A DNA stretch of 64,000 nt from Gnetum montanum (GCA_015680685.1 MNCI01027078.1:69840-133839); one strand, 5' to 3'; counted from the stretch's first letter, positions 44,830-57,143 are shown. The notes: generated by a model from the letters alone, not told the origin. A program made the numbers and translations.

Positions 44830-45560
44830 AAAGTAGATTGTTAAGGAGAAAATTGAAAAACTCCTCAAGGTGAGGTTAATCTATCAAATTATAGATAGTG
44901 AGTGGGTTAGCCCACTTGTAATCATTCCAAAGAAAGATGCAAATGGATGGTACATATTGATTTTAGGTTGTTAAACATGACACCCTATAAAGATCAATTT
45001 CTATTGTCATTTGTGAACTAGGTATTAGACACTATTTATAGGCATTGTTTCTATATCTTTCTGGATGGTTATACTAGCTATAACAAAATTTAGATCACAA
45101 TGGAAGATCAAGATAAAACTACATTCACAAGTCCTTGGGGGTACTTTTACATATAGAAAGATGCCATTTGGTTGATGCAATGTCCTTGAAACTTTCCAAT
45201 GCCTTGTCCTTAGCATTTTTTTAGTAGTAGATTGGTAGCGAGATGAAAGTCTTAATGGATGACTTCTCCACCTATGGTGCTATGTTTAATCAAACCTTGG
45301 ACCACCTTGAGTAACTGCTAAAAAGGTGCATGGAGACTAACCTTCAACTTAATTGACAAAAGAGCCATCTAATGGTCTAGGAGGGCATTGTGGTTGGAGA
45401 TAGAATCTCACAAGTAGGGATCAAGGTGTATCCTAAAAAGATTAGGGTCATCCAAGGAATTACCCATCAGCCAAAAATCATTAAAGATGTCCATTCATTT
45501 CTTGGATACATTGGCTACTACTAGTGATTCATAGAGAATTTTTCTAAGATTACTAAACCA
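44830..45560 (+). pseudogene. Element 3 reverse transcriptase
   Basis: VNPL-like SEWVSPLVIIPKKDANGW, DQFLLSFV, then KMPFG-like and the catalytic VLMDDFSTY at 45252-45272 with both Asp intact. The thumb ends with HSFLGYIGYY. It is broken by stops and frameshifts. Confidence 0.88.
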
Positions 45561-46050
45561 TTGGTTGAGCTTACAAAGAAAGATGTTACATTCATATGGA
45601 CTGAGGAATGCAAAAATGCATTTTAGCAACTCAAAGAAAATCTTGTAGAAACTCCAAATCTACAAGCACTTGACTTATCCTAATCATTTCATATCATGAT
45701 GGATGCATTGATCTATGTCATAGGAGCTATGCTTATGTAGTTGGATGATGAAAAATATCCTTATTACATCCACTACATAAGCATAGTTGAACTACATCAT
45801 AATAGAAAAAGAGTTAATGATAGTGGTGTATGCCTTGAATAAATTTAGGCACTATGTGCTCAGATACAAGGTTTTTGTGCACATCGATAACAATGCCATC
45901 CACTTTCTCATGAACAAACCAATGGTGAGCCCTTGTGTCATATGATGGCTGTAATCTTGCATGAATTCAATCTTACAATGGTAGATCAAAAGGGAATTGA
46001 AAATGTGGTTGCTGACCACATGTCTCAGTTATGATGGGATAACAAAGAGG
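45561..46050 (+). pseudogene. Element 3 RNase H
   Basis: [18 protein letters not shown] begins the connection; FHIMMDASIYVIGAM has the DAS motif; KELMIVVYALNKFRHYVL and NNAIHFLMNKP follow. It is close to the Element 2 copy. Confidence 0.8.
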
Positions 46051-47380
46051 AGAGCCCACTTTTTCATTATTTTCCTAATGAACTCCTCTTTGTTGAGTGA
46101 TAAATGAACAACTGCCTACTGAACCTACATGGTATGAAGGCATTCTCACCTATCTTCTCACTCAAGAGATGCCACAAGATTTGGATCACTAGAAGAAATA
46201 CCAATTTCTTCATTAGGCCAAATGCTTCATGGAGATCAACAGACAACTTTAAAAGGTGTGCATTTATGGCCTAGTTTATTGGTGTTCCTTATACTAATCA
46301 ACTTTGTGTTCTTTAAGATGCTCATGGATCCTTGTGGGGACCACTATGCAAGAAGATGCATGACCATTAAGATCCTGATAGTAGAGTATTATTGGCCAAC
46401 AATCTATAGGGATGCTCACCACTTTGTCTACTCTTGTGAATGCTATCAACATAATGATGGGATAACCACATTAATGGAGGGGCCTTAGTAGTGTATTTAG
46501 CCACTAAAACCCTTTGATATCTAGGGCATAGACTTCATGGGTTCCATCACACCCATGTTGAACATAAAGGCATATATAATAGGCATTGTTGACTATTATA
46601 CAAAATGGGTAAAAGTAGTAGCTATCACCAATTGTACATCTTTTACTATTGCTCAATTTGTACAGTTGAATGTTTTACATAGGTTTGTAGTGCCACGTGC
46701 ACTAATTTTTGACAATGGTAGTCATTTTAAAGGTTCTACATTTTGAAAGCTCATGCAACACTTGGGGGTTGAATATAAATTAACAACACTTTATACCCCT
46801 AAGCCAATGGTGAAGATGAGGTAACAAATAGGGAGATCACTAAGATCTTAACCAAAAAAATTAGCAAATATAGAAGAAACTAGAGCATCAAACTTAATGA
46901 TGCCCTCTAGGAATACTACTCAACATGAAAGCTCTTTATAGGCTACTCTTCCTATGAGCTAGTGTACAAGAAATTGCCAACACTTCCAATCCAATATGAG
47001 ATCCATACACTTTCAATAGCCTATGATCTTGATATTGACTTAAGCCAAGCATAAAAAGAAAGATTAGTTAATATTAACATGCTAGATGAGAATAGATTGG
47101 TTGTCTTGTCTTGGAATGAAATGCATAAGGTATTCAACAAAAAATTCCATGACCTCAAAATTAGGAAGGTGAAATTTCAACTTGGAGACAACGTCCTCTA
47201 CTAGAACCCCATGCATGTGTTACAAAGAACCAAGTTTCAAACATTGTGGAAAGAGCATTACATCATTTATGAAATATTTTCTTCTATGACCATGTTGATC
47301 TACAAACCTAAAAGCCCAAACAAGAAGCAACTGATCAACATGCAATAAGTAAAACCTTTCCATGATCCCAAGAAAGCTAA
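46051..47380 (+). pseudogene. Element 3 integrase
   Basis: A zinc-binding region is in the 88-codon open frame 46222-46488 (GDHYARRCMTIKIL, YYWPTIYRDAHHFVYSCECY; one of the paired Cys retained). The core is in 46537-46746 (YYTKWVKVVAITN, ALIFDNGSHFKG) and continues with YTPKPMV; the C-terminus includes a TLWKEHYII block in place of GPY. It is interrupted by stops. Confidence 0.85.
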
Positions 47381-48829
47381 TCTAAGTAATGCCTTATTAT
47401 ATGGACAACCTCCCTCAATTTTTTGGATCTCCTCCTTTCAACTCAATTGTGGGGGAGATGATCATTTGTGCTAATCATTAAAGTGGCTCTTCACTTTTTA
47501 AAATTTTTTCTTTTAGACTTTGTTGATTTTTATCATTTTTTGTTTTACAAAATTGTTAGTATGTTTTATCTTTATTAAACAATTTATGATTTCTTTTCTA
47601 TCTTATTTCATTTTGGTGTGTTTTTCTTATTGTGTTCTAATAAATTGCTTTATTGCCAATAAGACATAGTGATGCTGTAGTTGTTTGCTAATTGTGGTTT
47701 ATACTTAAAATTTTTGATTATTAATGTTTAATTTATATTTTTGAATTATAATGATTGATAACTAAGACATGGTATCTTTTTCATGGAATAGGTAGTGAGT
47801 CCACGTTCTCCATCCATCCACAACAATCTATGGTGTTCCTAGTTATGGAAATATGAAGGTCCTTTTCATTAATCAAACTTTAACAAACTTGTAATCGTGG
47901 TAGTTTTCAAGCTTGGGAAACATTAAAAGGATTGAAAAAGGATGTGACTTCAAGGAAAGTCAATGCTCCTTGTACCTTTCTATTCACTTGAGTGCATGAG
48001 TGTTTTTCATGGATTTCTTACCATTTCATGTTGACCAATAATAGGAAGTTAATAAGTCTTTGCATGGTGTGGTTCCCATCCAAAAATTCCATAACATAAA
48101 AATTCAAAAAAATGGTGCGAATTCAAAGCACATCCCTTAGAGAAAATAATAGGCTACAAGCACTGGTTATGGGACTAGAAAGAGATGTTATCCATGCCTG
48201 AATGTCCCTTCTAACTAAGGCCCTTAGTTCATGCTTCTTTTTCCTTCTTCAATAAGGAATGGTGATTGATCTATGTGAGCACTCTTGTATCTCAAGGGGA
48301 TGGACTAGTCTTAGAGTTTTGATGCAAAGTCACTAAAAGTGGTTGGTTTTGATTTGGAAAAAGGATGGACTTTATCGAGTCATTTAACCATAAGATCCAT
48401 ATGGGACTTCATGTGACCACAATTAGGAATTCCATTCCATCTTTTTCATCGATCCATGCTTTTCATAAACCACCTCATTGTTGATTATCCATGTCTTGTT
48501 TAATGTCTTAGTTTGAACTATTAAAATTCCTAGGTAAATTCTTTCAGATTTGATCCTTAACTTTGCATTACCATTATTCAACTGTGTGGGCCCATGGACT
48601 CTTTATTTTGAGGATATGCAAGGGGAAAAAAGGGCATTTACCTATTATGGGAAGGACCCACTTGCATATCTCTTAGTTGGATTAGTTAAGTTCCTTATCC
48701 TTAGGCATTTCCACAATCAAATATTTTGTGTACCTTATCAATTGCATTCAACTGTACTCTCCTTAAGGCATTTCTTCAATAAAATTTGATTCTCCCATCT
48801 ATTTCTCCAATTTTGTGGTGAGAAAGACC
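47381..48829 (+). other. Element 3 3' spacer up to the viral insert
   Basis: Non-coding, collinear with 6800-8080 of Element 1 and, antisense, 27400-28900 of Element 2. A 79-codon frame at 48550-48789 is not conserved in the other copies. It breaks off near 48830; the next about 400 bp, present in Element 2 at 27005-27400, are replaced by the viral block. Confidence 0.6.
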
Positions 48830-48837
48830 AAAAATAG

Positions 48838-50660
48838 TTGTCACTTTTGATAAGGTTGATAAATATATTATAGAAGAAGCCATAATCCCAATCTAATCTC
48901 CTTTAGGTAAAATATTTAATATTAAAGTATATGCTATAGAATGGCTAGCTTACTATGTAGTATTAGGTGTAGACAATATTAAACAACTTGATAGGTTAAT
49001 AGTTACTAAAGATGTTATTTATTTAGGACCACATAAATATAAAAAATTAGAATATCCTACAATTAGGTTTGACTGAAAACAACCTAAAAAAGAAAATACG
49101 CAATGGGTGATTAATTAAATTAGTCAAAAAGAAGATGTGTTAGGAGAAATGAAGAAAAAATTATTAACATTAGCCAGTGAAGATCCCATAGCCTCTAGAC
49201 ATAAGAAAACACATTGGTGCCATATATAACTTCTGGATCATGTCAAGATAAAAGCAAAAGAACACCATATTGGGATGTCTCAAGAACTTAAAAAAGAGTG
49301 TGAAGAAGAAATTGCACAATTATTAACAAAAGAACTTATACAACCTAGTATAAGTATGTTTTCTTGTGCAACTTTCTATGTAAAAAAAAGAGTAGAGTTA
49401 ACAAGAGGAAAGAAAAGACTTGTAGTTAATTATAAAACTCTCAATGAACTTATCAAGCTAGTTCAACATCCCATACCAAGTAAAGATGACTTGTTCCAAA
49501 GGTTGCATAATACCCATGTGTATTCAAAATTTGATCCTAAATCTAGATTTTGGCAAATTCAGATTTATCCATAGGATCGATGGTTAATAGCATTCATGGT
49601 GCTAGGAGGACTATATGAATGGACTATCCTACCATTTGATATAAAGATAGATCCATCCATATTTCAAATGATAATAGATAATATTTTTAAAGAATTTCCA
49701 TTTATAATGGTATATATTAATGATATCCTTGTCATGTCCAAAAATATTAACCAACATCTCTAACATCTACAACAATTTTATGAAATTTTTGACAAAAATG
49801 CCCTAGTTTTATCACCTAGCAAGAAAAATGTTTATTGGTGTAGATATTGTAAATTTCTTAGGATTACAAATTTGTAATGGTAAAATTATGTTGCAAGATC
49901 ATATACTCTTGGAAATTCAAAAAGTCCTTGATATTATTACTGACAAGAATCAATTACAAAGGTTTCTAGATTGTTTGAATTGTATTTTAGGATTTTATAA
50001 AGATTTAGCAAAAGACATACAGTTGCTAAATCAACAACTACAAAAGAAAGTAGGTCCCTAGATAGAAAAGCATATGGAAGCTGTAAAACATTTGAAAGAA
50101 TAGTGCACTAAACTTCCATAACTAAAAATGCTAACAAATGGGACATTAATTCTAGAAACTAGTGCATCTGATAAATATTGCGGAGTAGTATTAAAAGAGG
50201 ATCTTTTACAGGTGAAGAATTTAAATAAAGTTGCACATACTAGATTAATTAGATGGTCTTTATTTCTTGCTAATTTTGACTTTGATGCTAAATATATAGA
50301 TGGAAAAAAGAATTCCTTGGTTGATTTTGTCACCAGCGAATTTCAACACTAATATTTGAATTTATGTGTAGATATATTATTAACAAAAGGATGGGAACTA
50401 CGTTCTAGTCATCATTTATGTGATTGTCTATATACCCATCAATATTTGTCTGAGTTAGAAATTAGAAATTATCAAAGCCATTTTCTGTATGATTAGGAGT
50501 TGTTTGCTCATAATTTGTTGAGTTAGTCTATTAATGCCATGCCCAATATTGCCCAAACCTATTTTGAATGTCCAGAATCTTCTCAAGATCCAGATAAAAT
50601 TCTGATAAAAACTTGTGTCAAAGTTGATAACGTAGAAAGAATCGTAATGCACACTAGTGG
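48838..50660 (+). pseudogene. Endogenous caulimovirid RT-RNase H segment
   Basis: This is the polymerase part of a plant pararetrovirus (Caulimoviridae) fossilised in the genome. A pre-RT region is followed by RT in 49275-49574 (Asn-Tyr-Lys-like motif, SKFD and FWQIQI-type block) and the catalytic site near 49725, where the first Asp of the DD pair is Asn. RNase H at 50128-50352 retains its start and end, but about 190 bp of the centre is deleted. Stops interrupt the frame. The RT differs clearly from the surrounding Ty3/gypsy RT. No integrase follows, as expected for the family. Genus cannot be fixed by eye. Confidence 0.85.
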
Positions 50661-50664
50661 ATTT

Positions 50665-51290
50665 TTACACTAGCCTAGATACCAACTAGGAATTTTCATT
50701 TTTACCAATTAAAATCAGAATGGTACTAGTATTAATAACTATTATTACTAAATAGTTTAAAACACAATCTAGTTCCTATAGTAGTGTAAATACTTTTATC
50801 TAGGATTTCTACTAGTAAATATACTATAAGCATTAACGATTTATAGATATGTGGGTCATGAAAAGAAAGAGTATAGTTAGGGATTATGACTATTAAGGCA
50901 TTCGTTTCTAATGTTTCTTTCACCTGTGTAATGATAGCATCTTCAAATGTTTTAAACCTTTTATCAATCAATGATATCTAGTATGGGGCTCTTAACCTAT
51001 AATTGAAATGAGGATGGATATGGGTAGATAATTCAGCTAAGTGAATATAATTGTATCCCTTAGAAATCCATTCTCTAGTTTCTACTAGCAAAAAGAAAGT
51101 TAAAGCTATGGGTCTAAGTTCTGAGCTTGCTATTTTCAAATCACATTTAGATAGATATAATTCTTTATATGATTCTAATAAAGAAAGACTAATTTATCAT
51201 AAATTTCATGACACCTAGGAACTAGAAGTGGAACAGTACCATTAGTTGAGCTACAAAGTTCAAAAATTCTACAAAAGTATGTAGAACTTG
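50665..51290 (-). pseudogene. Endogenous caulimovirid movement-protein segment
   Basis: On the minus strand, an open stretch at 50732-50971 and the degraded sequence up to about 51250 follow the 30K-type movement protein of caulimovirids: an IHLAxL-type block, a region rich in short hydrophobic strands ending with SxxDPHxxxxL, and the following helical part. It is oriented opposite to the RT segment next to it, so the two pieces were not laid down as one collinear genome. Confidence 0.7.
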
Positions 51291-51600
51291 TAACACATGC
51301 TAGGTTGGCCATGGTGTTGTCCAAGTTGTTGATTCTTGCTGCCTTTGCTACGTGACTTACATGCCTATCCTTTCGCCTTTACTGTGCAACTTACATCGGT
51401 CAACAATTTGCACTGATCAATCTTCCTTCAAATAGTGTCTCAGCCTGATATGTGTTCAACAAGTTCTTACCCTTACAGAATTCTCTACTCTAAATAATTT
51501 AAACAAGTAATAGCAAAACATGCCTCTGATACCACTTTCTAGAGCACACACCAGAATTACAAACCAAAGTTCTTTCTTTATTTCTTCACACAATCATTTA
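51291..51600 (-). other. Caulimovirid leader with tRNA-Met primer-binding site
   Basis: On the minus strand TGGTATCAGAG (complement at about 51517-51527) is the tRNA-iMet site used by caulimovirids to start minus-strand synthesis. Upstream AATAAAG (about 51575) could be the poly(A) signal; downstream about 230 bp of leader leads into the movement-protein segment. A Ty1/copia element has the same PBS, but the viral genes on both sides favour the virus. Confidence 0.65.
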
Positions 51601-51985
51601 CAAAATCAAGCCATAAATGATGCTTTAGTAGGAATGCTTTCAAGTGCACAAGGAGTTGCTACTTGAGATTTCTCTATTAGATTCTGATTCATTTTGCACA
51701 ATATCAGTAGATATGGCTAAGTCTTTTCCTTTTTGGTTTTTTTTTCCTTTTACTATTTTTTATATTGTTTCTTTTCAAATTGAGTAATAGATGGTGGTGA
51801 TGTAGGGAAATACACTTGTTCTGGAGTAGGGAGAGGTGGAGCACTAGGAGCATATGATGATGTTGTTGGAATTTTTACCTTAGGTAGCCATACTTGTCTT
51901 AAAGCAGAAATTTCTTTATCTACTTTTCCTATAGTTATAGTTTGATCTATTTTATCTCTATTCATTCCTTCCAACACTTCTAATT
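51601..51985 (-). pseudogene. Caulimovirid-linked open segment, Pro/Ser-rich
   Basis: An 83-codon minus-strand frame at 51753-52004 contains a charged, probably helical start and a Pro/Ser/Thr-rich middle. It lies upstream (minus strand) of the viral PBS, where the 3' end of the viral genome would be. I infer a viral origin from position only. The block ends at the N at 51986, so its junction to Element 3 could be an assembly join. Confidence 0.4.
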
Positions 51986-53446
51986 NAGATTTTCTAACTC
52001 CCACAAAGGTTTAACTAAGAAACCAACATCAAAACTTTAATTTATGAAAGTTAAACCATTCCAACAAGCTTTGGTGACACTGTAAATAAAATAATAGTAA
52101 AGTAATTATAAAATAATTAATACACCATGGTCAAATTTAGCCTAAGTGTAACTATCCAATGAGATAAGGTACTTAAAGATCATTAGCTACACATTATATG
52201 CTAATCCTTGGTTATGTTGTGACCACAGATAGCACCTAAAGGAAAGCATGCATTGGAAGGAGGACCATCCCAAACAAGGGACAAATGATCATTAATAGAA
52301 AGGGCTCAAGACTCTTCCCATGAGTAAGCAAAAATCCATGCAATGGGACCTCTTTGGGAGAAGCCTAAAGTGGAATCTATCTGACAGATTTTAGAAGTGA
52401 CTATAACCAAACAGTCTCATTGAGATGAGACACTTGAACCCAAATTGAACCTTGAGGTTACCCTGAGGAAAGCCTACCTCAAGCAGATCATCAATAAGAA
52501 GGTCTAGAAATCTATGCTCCAAGAGTTAACCTTTGGACTGTTTTTGGAGTTTTCACTACCTAAAGTTAAAGAATAATTGTAGAACTCATCCATGTGGTCC
52601 ACAATCACTTCTAGCAAGGAGTGGTACATGGTAGATACATAGCTATTTTGGAATAATTAAAAAGCTGGTTTAATGATCAAGATCAAGGACATTTCAATGT
52701 CCTACTTGGTGAAAGCCATTATAGAGGTCCTTAGGTTACTAAAACCAAGGGCCAACCTTATTGAGATTCTAATGCAGGCATATCTTGGCATTAGAAAAAA
52801 TGGACATAGTGGTATTATGGAGCAGACCACAAGGGGCTTTGTGCACTAACCATAGTGGAACATGCATATTTCAAGATTGTAGACTTTTAACTCAATCCAA
52901 TGGTGAGGCCAAGGAAAATTATAGCTTTCTCTGCTTGTGTGTTTGTTGCTATAGGTGGTAGATTACTGGTCAACCTTCCATAGGTAATCTATCTTGAGAT
53001 AGAGAAGTAGTTTTTAAAAAATGAACATGAAAGGAAGCACTTCCCTTCCCATGTGTCATTTGGAAGTTATGCATAAGTGGAGGGATAACATGCTATACAA
53101 ACGATGCCATCTGATGTACTCCAACCACCTCCTAGGTGGAAATGAGGAAGGACAAGGTGCCTACCAAAGTCTTTCAAGAAGAGGAGTAGCAACCACCACC
53201 TCCACCACCTATTCATGAAATAATGCCAAAGTCCCACATTGCCCTTAAGCAGATGCACAAGATTTGAGAGTGGCTCTTGCAAGAGTAGGATTAGCAAGCA
53301 AGTATGAGTGATGGTGATCCATCTGTGTATCACATAGCAATGAGCCATCTCAACAAAGTTGCCTAAATAATAAGTCAGATGGAAGGAGATGGACTAATTT
53401 TCTCAGCCCAATGAATGCAGATACTTGTGAGATCAAATCCTAGTAT

Positions 53447-53654
53447 CCAAGAGGTAACGATATCTCTTTCTCAATAATAATAATTCCCAAAAATTTATGG
53501 GAATGTTGTTACTTTTTCAATGTATTTGGAGAAGGGTGAGGGGACAACTATCTTGGTGATGTAACACCATGAGAAGGAGATAGTGATAGAGGTAGGCTTT
53601 GATAGAATTACCAAAGCATTAAATGCACCTACAGTATTTGTACTAGATCTTTTT
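53447..53654 (+). repeat. Inverted duplicate, left copy
   Basis: This is the exact reverse complement of 53847-54053 as far as I can read, and it ends at an N. No other repeat in the window is this similar. Probably an assembly artefact. Confidence 0.9.
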
Positions 53655-53655
53655 N

Positions 53656-54053
53656 TTTTTCCCTCTAATATGATGCATTTTTCCCTCTGTTTAAGTAGCT
53701 CTAAGTGGATTATAGTGATTGTATCTGTAAGGTCAAAGACATTTGAATTTGATTGTTCAATTTCCACTAGTCGGTAACTCCTCAAGCTAGGCTACATTTA
53801 ATCTGTTGCCAAGGATTCCTATAGATGTCTACACATCTCTAAGTGCAAAAAGATCTAGTACAAATACTGTAGGTGCATTTAATGCTTTGGTAATTCTATC
53901 AAAGCCTACCTCTATCACTATCTCCTTCTCATGGTGTTACATCACCAAGATAGTTGTCCCCTCACCCTTCTCCAAATACATTGAAAAAGTAACAACATTC
54001 CCATAAATTTTTGGGAATTATTATTATTGAGAAAGAGATATCGTTACCTCTTG
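53656..54053 (-). other. Block between two Ns, apparently mis-oriented
   Basis: Read as given, this block breaks ORF-X. Read in reverse complement it is collinear with Element 2 from about 25555 down to about 25170 and continues directly from 53446. It is bounded by single Ns at 53655 and 54054. Confidence 0.75.
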
Positions 54054-55173
54054 NCAATAGGAGTAGCTAGCCAGAGTGCACAATAAACTAAAGAGATTAG
54101 TAGTTGAAAATAGAAAGCTTTCCATGGAGGAAGTCCATGACCTTTGTCAAAAATCTACAATAGAGATAGCCACATGGGAAAATAAGGCTCTAAATTTTTA
54201 GAGAGTCAAAAACCATTATAGATATTAGGTTAGCCTATAGAAAGAAATTAATAAAAATAAAATCTAATTAACAAAGGCAAAGGTAAATGAGACCCACCAA
54301 CAACTCTGGTAAGGAGTTGATGTATGATAGCCTATCTTTGATGGGTTGAATGCATACAACAAAGTGGATATCCACATGAAGAAGTTGCAGATCAAGGAGG
54401 TAGCAGAGTAAATGAAGCTTGCTAATCTTCATTATGAAAATCTAGTGATGTTGACTACTAGAAGGCTATGGTTATAATTGAAGAAACAAATGGCTAGTTC
54501 ATACTTGTTACATAATGCATAGTTCAAGCATCACAAAAAAACCAAGTAGAAGCTTGAGATTGCCAACACCAAACCTACGGTTTTCAAGGAAAAGTTCATT
54601 GATCAATGATCAACTACTAAGAGCCTAGCCAAGTAGATGAATGATTACCAAGAACCATGCAATGCACTCAAAGCATTTACTATTAAACATAAACATTTTG
54701 CTACCTAGTTCATGAATGTTAAGGAGCTATTCCCTACAATGCCTTGTTCATGGGATATTCCCATTCTAGCCCACATTGGAGATGCAACATGTACTATGAA
54801 TGATCCCTAAAGTAAGAAGAAGATTATGAAGGCAATGTTGGACATCTTTTGTCTTCCACCAAAAGCTTCAACTACCATATGACAACCACAATGTGTGCTT
54901 GAAGTAGGAGAAGGCCCTTTGGAACCTTAGGAGCCTTCACTACCTCAAACTGTTCAATATTCTTCTTCATCTTTATGCCATAAGAGAAATTGTGTTTCTC
55001 AATTTTATTTTGTTGTTCAATTTTATTTTCCTGAATGCCAAAAGTTTTTTAATGAATGAAAAATTGTAAATTGGGGCACTTAGTTTTTGTTGTGTTTTTT
55101 GTATCTTTATTTTTTTAGTCAATCCCATACCTTTCTAGATTTTTTTAAGAACTTGAGGATGAGTTTTCATTCA

Positions 55174-55184
55174 ATTATGGGGTA
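55174..55184 (+). other. Element 3 polypurine tract
   Basis: ATTATGGGGTA precedes the LTR, with the conserved GAGGATGAGTTTTCATTCAA block upstream. It corresponds to 8803-8811 in Element 1. Confidence 0.75.
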
Positions 55185-56021
55185 TGATGAGTTGTATGGT
55201 TTGGTCACATTAATAAGATCTCATCAACATGATCCTGTCAACATAGGGTTTAACTTGTTGATGTGTGCCGATCAACGGGGCATCCTATTTTTACCTATAA
55301 ATGTGCACCTTTCACCATATTTATGGCATCAAGTCTCATAATTGTATTGAAGTTATTGTAGTTTTCCCATTTAGAAGTTAGAATATTTTCTAAGTGCTTG
55401 TAGTAGGAGTTAAAGAGTGTACGGATCATTATTTGAACACTATCGTACCTAAGCACTTTAGTGTGTGCAATAATAAAGATGAGCTTTGTGATTAAACATT
55501 GCAGCACTTGGACTATATTAATGATCTTCTTTAAGCATATAAAAAAAATGAGCACTTTCCTTTAATGTCTTTAAGTAATTAAAGTAATTAATTAAGATAA
55601 ACTGAATAGTAAACATAACTATGATCATTTTGAACATATGTGTAATGCTTGGTAATCCTAGTAACACTTAACATTTGGTAACCTAGGAGTGTTATACATG
55701 TTCAGGATGTGTACGACAAGTGGGAATGGATGCTTATGTTAGGATTAGTTAAGTGTTAGCTAGTTGTTAGATTAATTTAACAATTAAATACTTTATTCTT
55801 TATTCTTAGGTGACTTAGAACATAAAAGACAAAATGATAAAAATCACTTACCTTAGTTACACTTACCATATCATTAAACTTCACAAGTGGAATTGAGAAG
55901 AAAACAATTGCAATAGTAATCAATGTATGAAGAAATCTAAAGTCTTTGGAATTCAACCAAATCACTAATTGAACCCTAGTGATTCATATTTTTTGGTGTA
56001 GGGTACACTCATTACTCATCA
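55185..56021 (+). mobile_element. Element 3, 3' LTR (837 bp)
   Basis: TGATGAGTTG to CTCATCA. U3 has the CATCAACATGATCC / GATCAACGGGGCATCC type words; CTATAAATG lies near 55296 and AATAAAGATGAGC near 55470. It is the partner of 40282-41089. Confidence 0.9.
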
Positions 56022-56081
56022 AATTCCTTCACATATATGCCATAATTCTTTTTATACTCATTCAACGTTTTTGAAAAGAAA
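56022..56081 (-). pseudogene. Chromovirus-like RNase H, second part
   Basis: The minus strand reads FFSKTLNEYKKNYGIYVKEF, the RNase H block that should follow a PISF motif. The PISF end is at about 57130, so about 1 kb has been inserted between. Element 3 cuts it immediately after KEF. Confidence 0.75.
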
Positions 56082-57135
56082 GTTGGTTTGAGTATGCACT
56101 TTGAAAACTCTACTCATTCTAAATGGTCATGTTGTGATTTAGAAGATAAGGAAACAAATTTAACAAGCCCAAATTTAAGGTAATATAATGTCTATCTACA
56201 TATAGAAAAATAGTAAAAGTACATAGTTAAAGCTCAAATATTAAGAGGAAAAAAATCAAGTAAAGTCAAAATAACTTTTTTATAAAATAGGGACCAAAGC
56301 CATGTGATTTATATTGGAATTATTATGTTACATTAGACAAAATAGGAAATTCTAGTATTTTGTTTACTTTTATTAAAATATTGATGGATGGATGTAATTA
56401 GAAAATGACCCCAATCTCTCATGTCTCTTGATTTTATAGCCAAAGTTTCCATAAAACAAGCTTGTCCCACATATTCTATTATGGCCCCATCATTTGGTTA
56501 TAAGTATGTGGGAAAATCATGTTTGTAAGTAAAGTAATTGATTCCATTAAGGTAATGTGATGCTACAATAATACGATAGTTTACGATTAGGAAATTTTCC
56601 ACTCTAAAAGATTTTATCATCTATCATCATTTCATCATATTAATCAATTCTCATTAATCAAATAAGTTGAAAATCACATTAAGGGCTACTCTTGTATAAT
56701 AGATATGAACTATGAAATTAACTCAAATCAATTCCAAATCTTACAAACTACTAGAGTGTTGAAAATATTTCTCTCAAGTATTTTCTCACTTCATAACTCT
56801 CTTGGATCACAATGATATTCTTCTTGAAAATTAGCAATTTTTGTTTTAGATGAAGAACAATTTTATTCTAGATTCCTTTTTGAGACATATTTGAATCAAC
56901 AAATGAATTCCAATTGATCTAAAATTTTACAAGCTAATAGATTGTAGAACAAGATTTCCAAAAGATCCAATATCAACCCAAAACACTTTTGAATTACAAT
57001 TATATCACAACTCTATAGTAAAAAAATATTAAATTTTCTCAGTTGGTCCACCCACATCATTCAAAAAATTAGGCTATCAAAACTCTACAAAAATAAAAGA
57101 AATTTTTCAATTTTCTTAAATCCCCAAAAATCTAT
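56082..57135. mobile_element. 1,054-bp insertion inside RNase H
   Basis: It is flanked by AAAAGAAA at 56074-56081 and 57136-57143, compatible with an 8-bp target duplication as made by hAT transposons. No coding domain or clear terminal inverted repeat is seen. The A-rich flank could match by chance, but the break in the RNase H reading is real. Confidence 0.5.
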
Positions 57136-57143
57136 AAAAGAAA

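Larger units (their letters stand above)
52229..54975 (+). pseudogene. Element 3 extra ORF downstream of pol (ORF-X)
   Basis: The start codon is now ATA (52229); the N-terminus reads APKGKHALEGGPSQ, matching ALKSKHTQEGGSS of Element 2. Later conserved blocks: AMGPL, KIKDI-SYLVKAIIEVL, the coiled middle, HIGDATCTMNDP and a Pro-rich tail. The copy is interrupted by stops and by the misassembled block 53447-54054; compared with Element 2 about 300 bp is missing after 54054. Same position and orientation as in Element 2. Family not recognised. Confidence 0.6.
40282..56021 (+). mobile_element. Element 3, Athila/Tat-like LTR retrotransposon with viral insert
   Basis: It has LTRs at both ends, PBS, gag, PR, RT, RH, integrase, a 3.15-kb caulimovirid block, ORF-X and a polypurine tract. 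It lies opposite to, and inside, the chromovirus-like element. The 5' boundary is uncertain because the first 50 or so bases of the 5' LTR do not match the 3' LTR, and I cannot confirm a target duplication (left flank ATAAT, right flank AATTC). Confidence 0.85.

Noticed and set aside
48550-48789. 79-codon ORF upstream of the viral block as a viral gene
   Set aside because: The region aligns with the non-coding spacer of Elements 1 and 2, where the frame is not kept.
51517-51527. TGGTATCAGAG (antisense) as proof of a Ty1/copia element
   Set aside because: Caulimovirids use the same tRNA-Met site, and viral movement-protein and RT segments adjoin it; no copia gene is nearby.
53583-54006. Matching ORFs on both strands as an inverted gene duplication
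   Set aside because: Sequence identity, flanking Ns and collinearity after reorientation point to an assembly misjoin.
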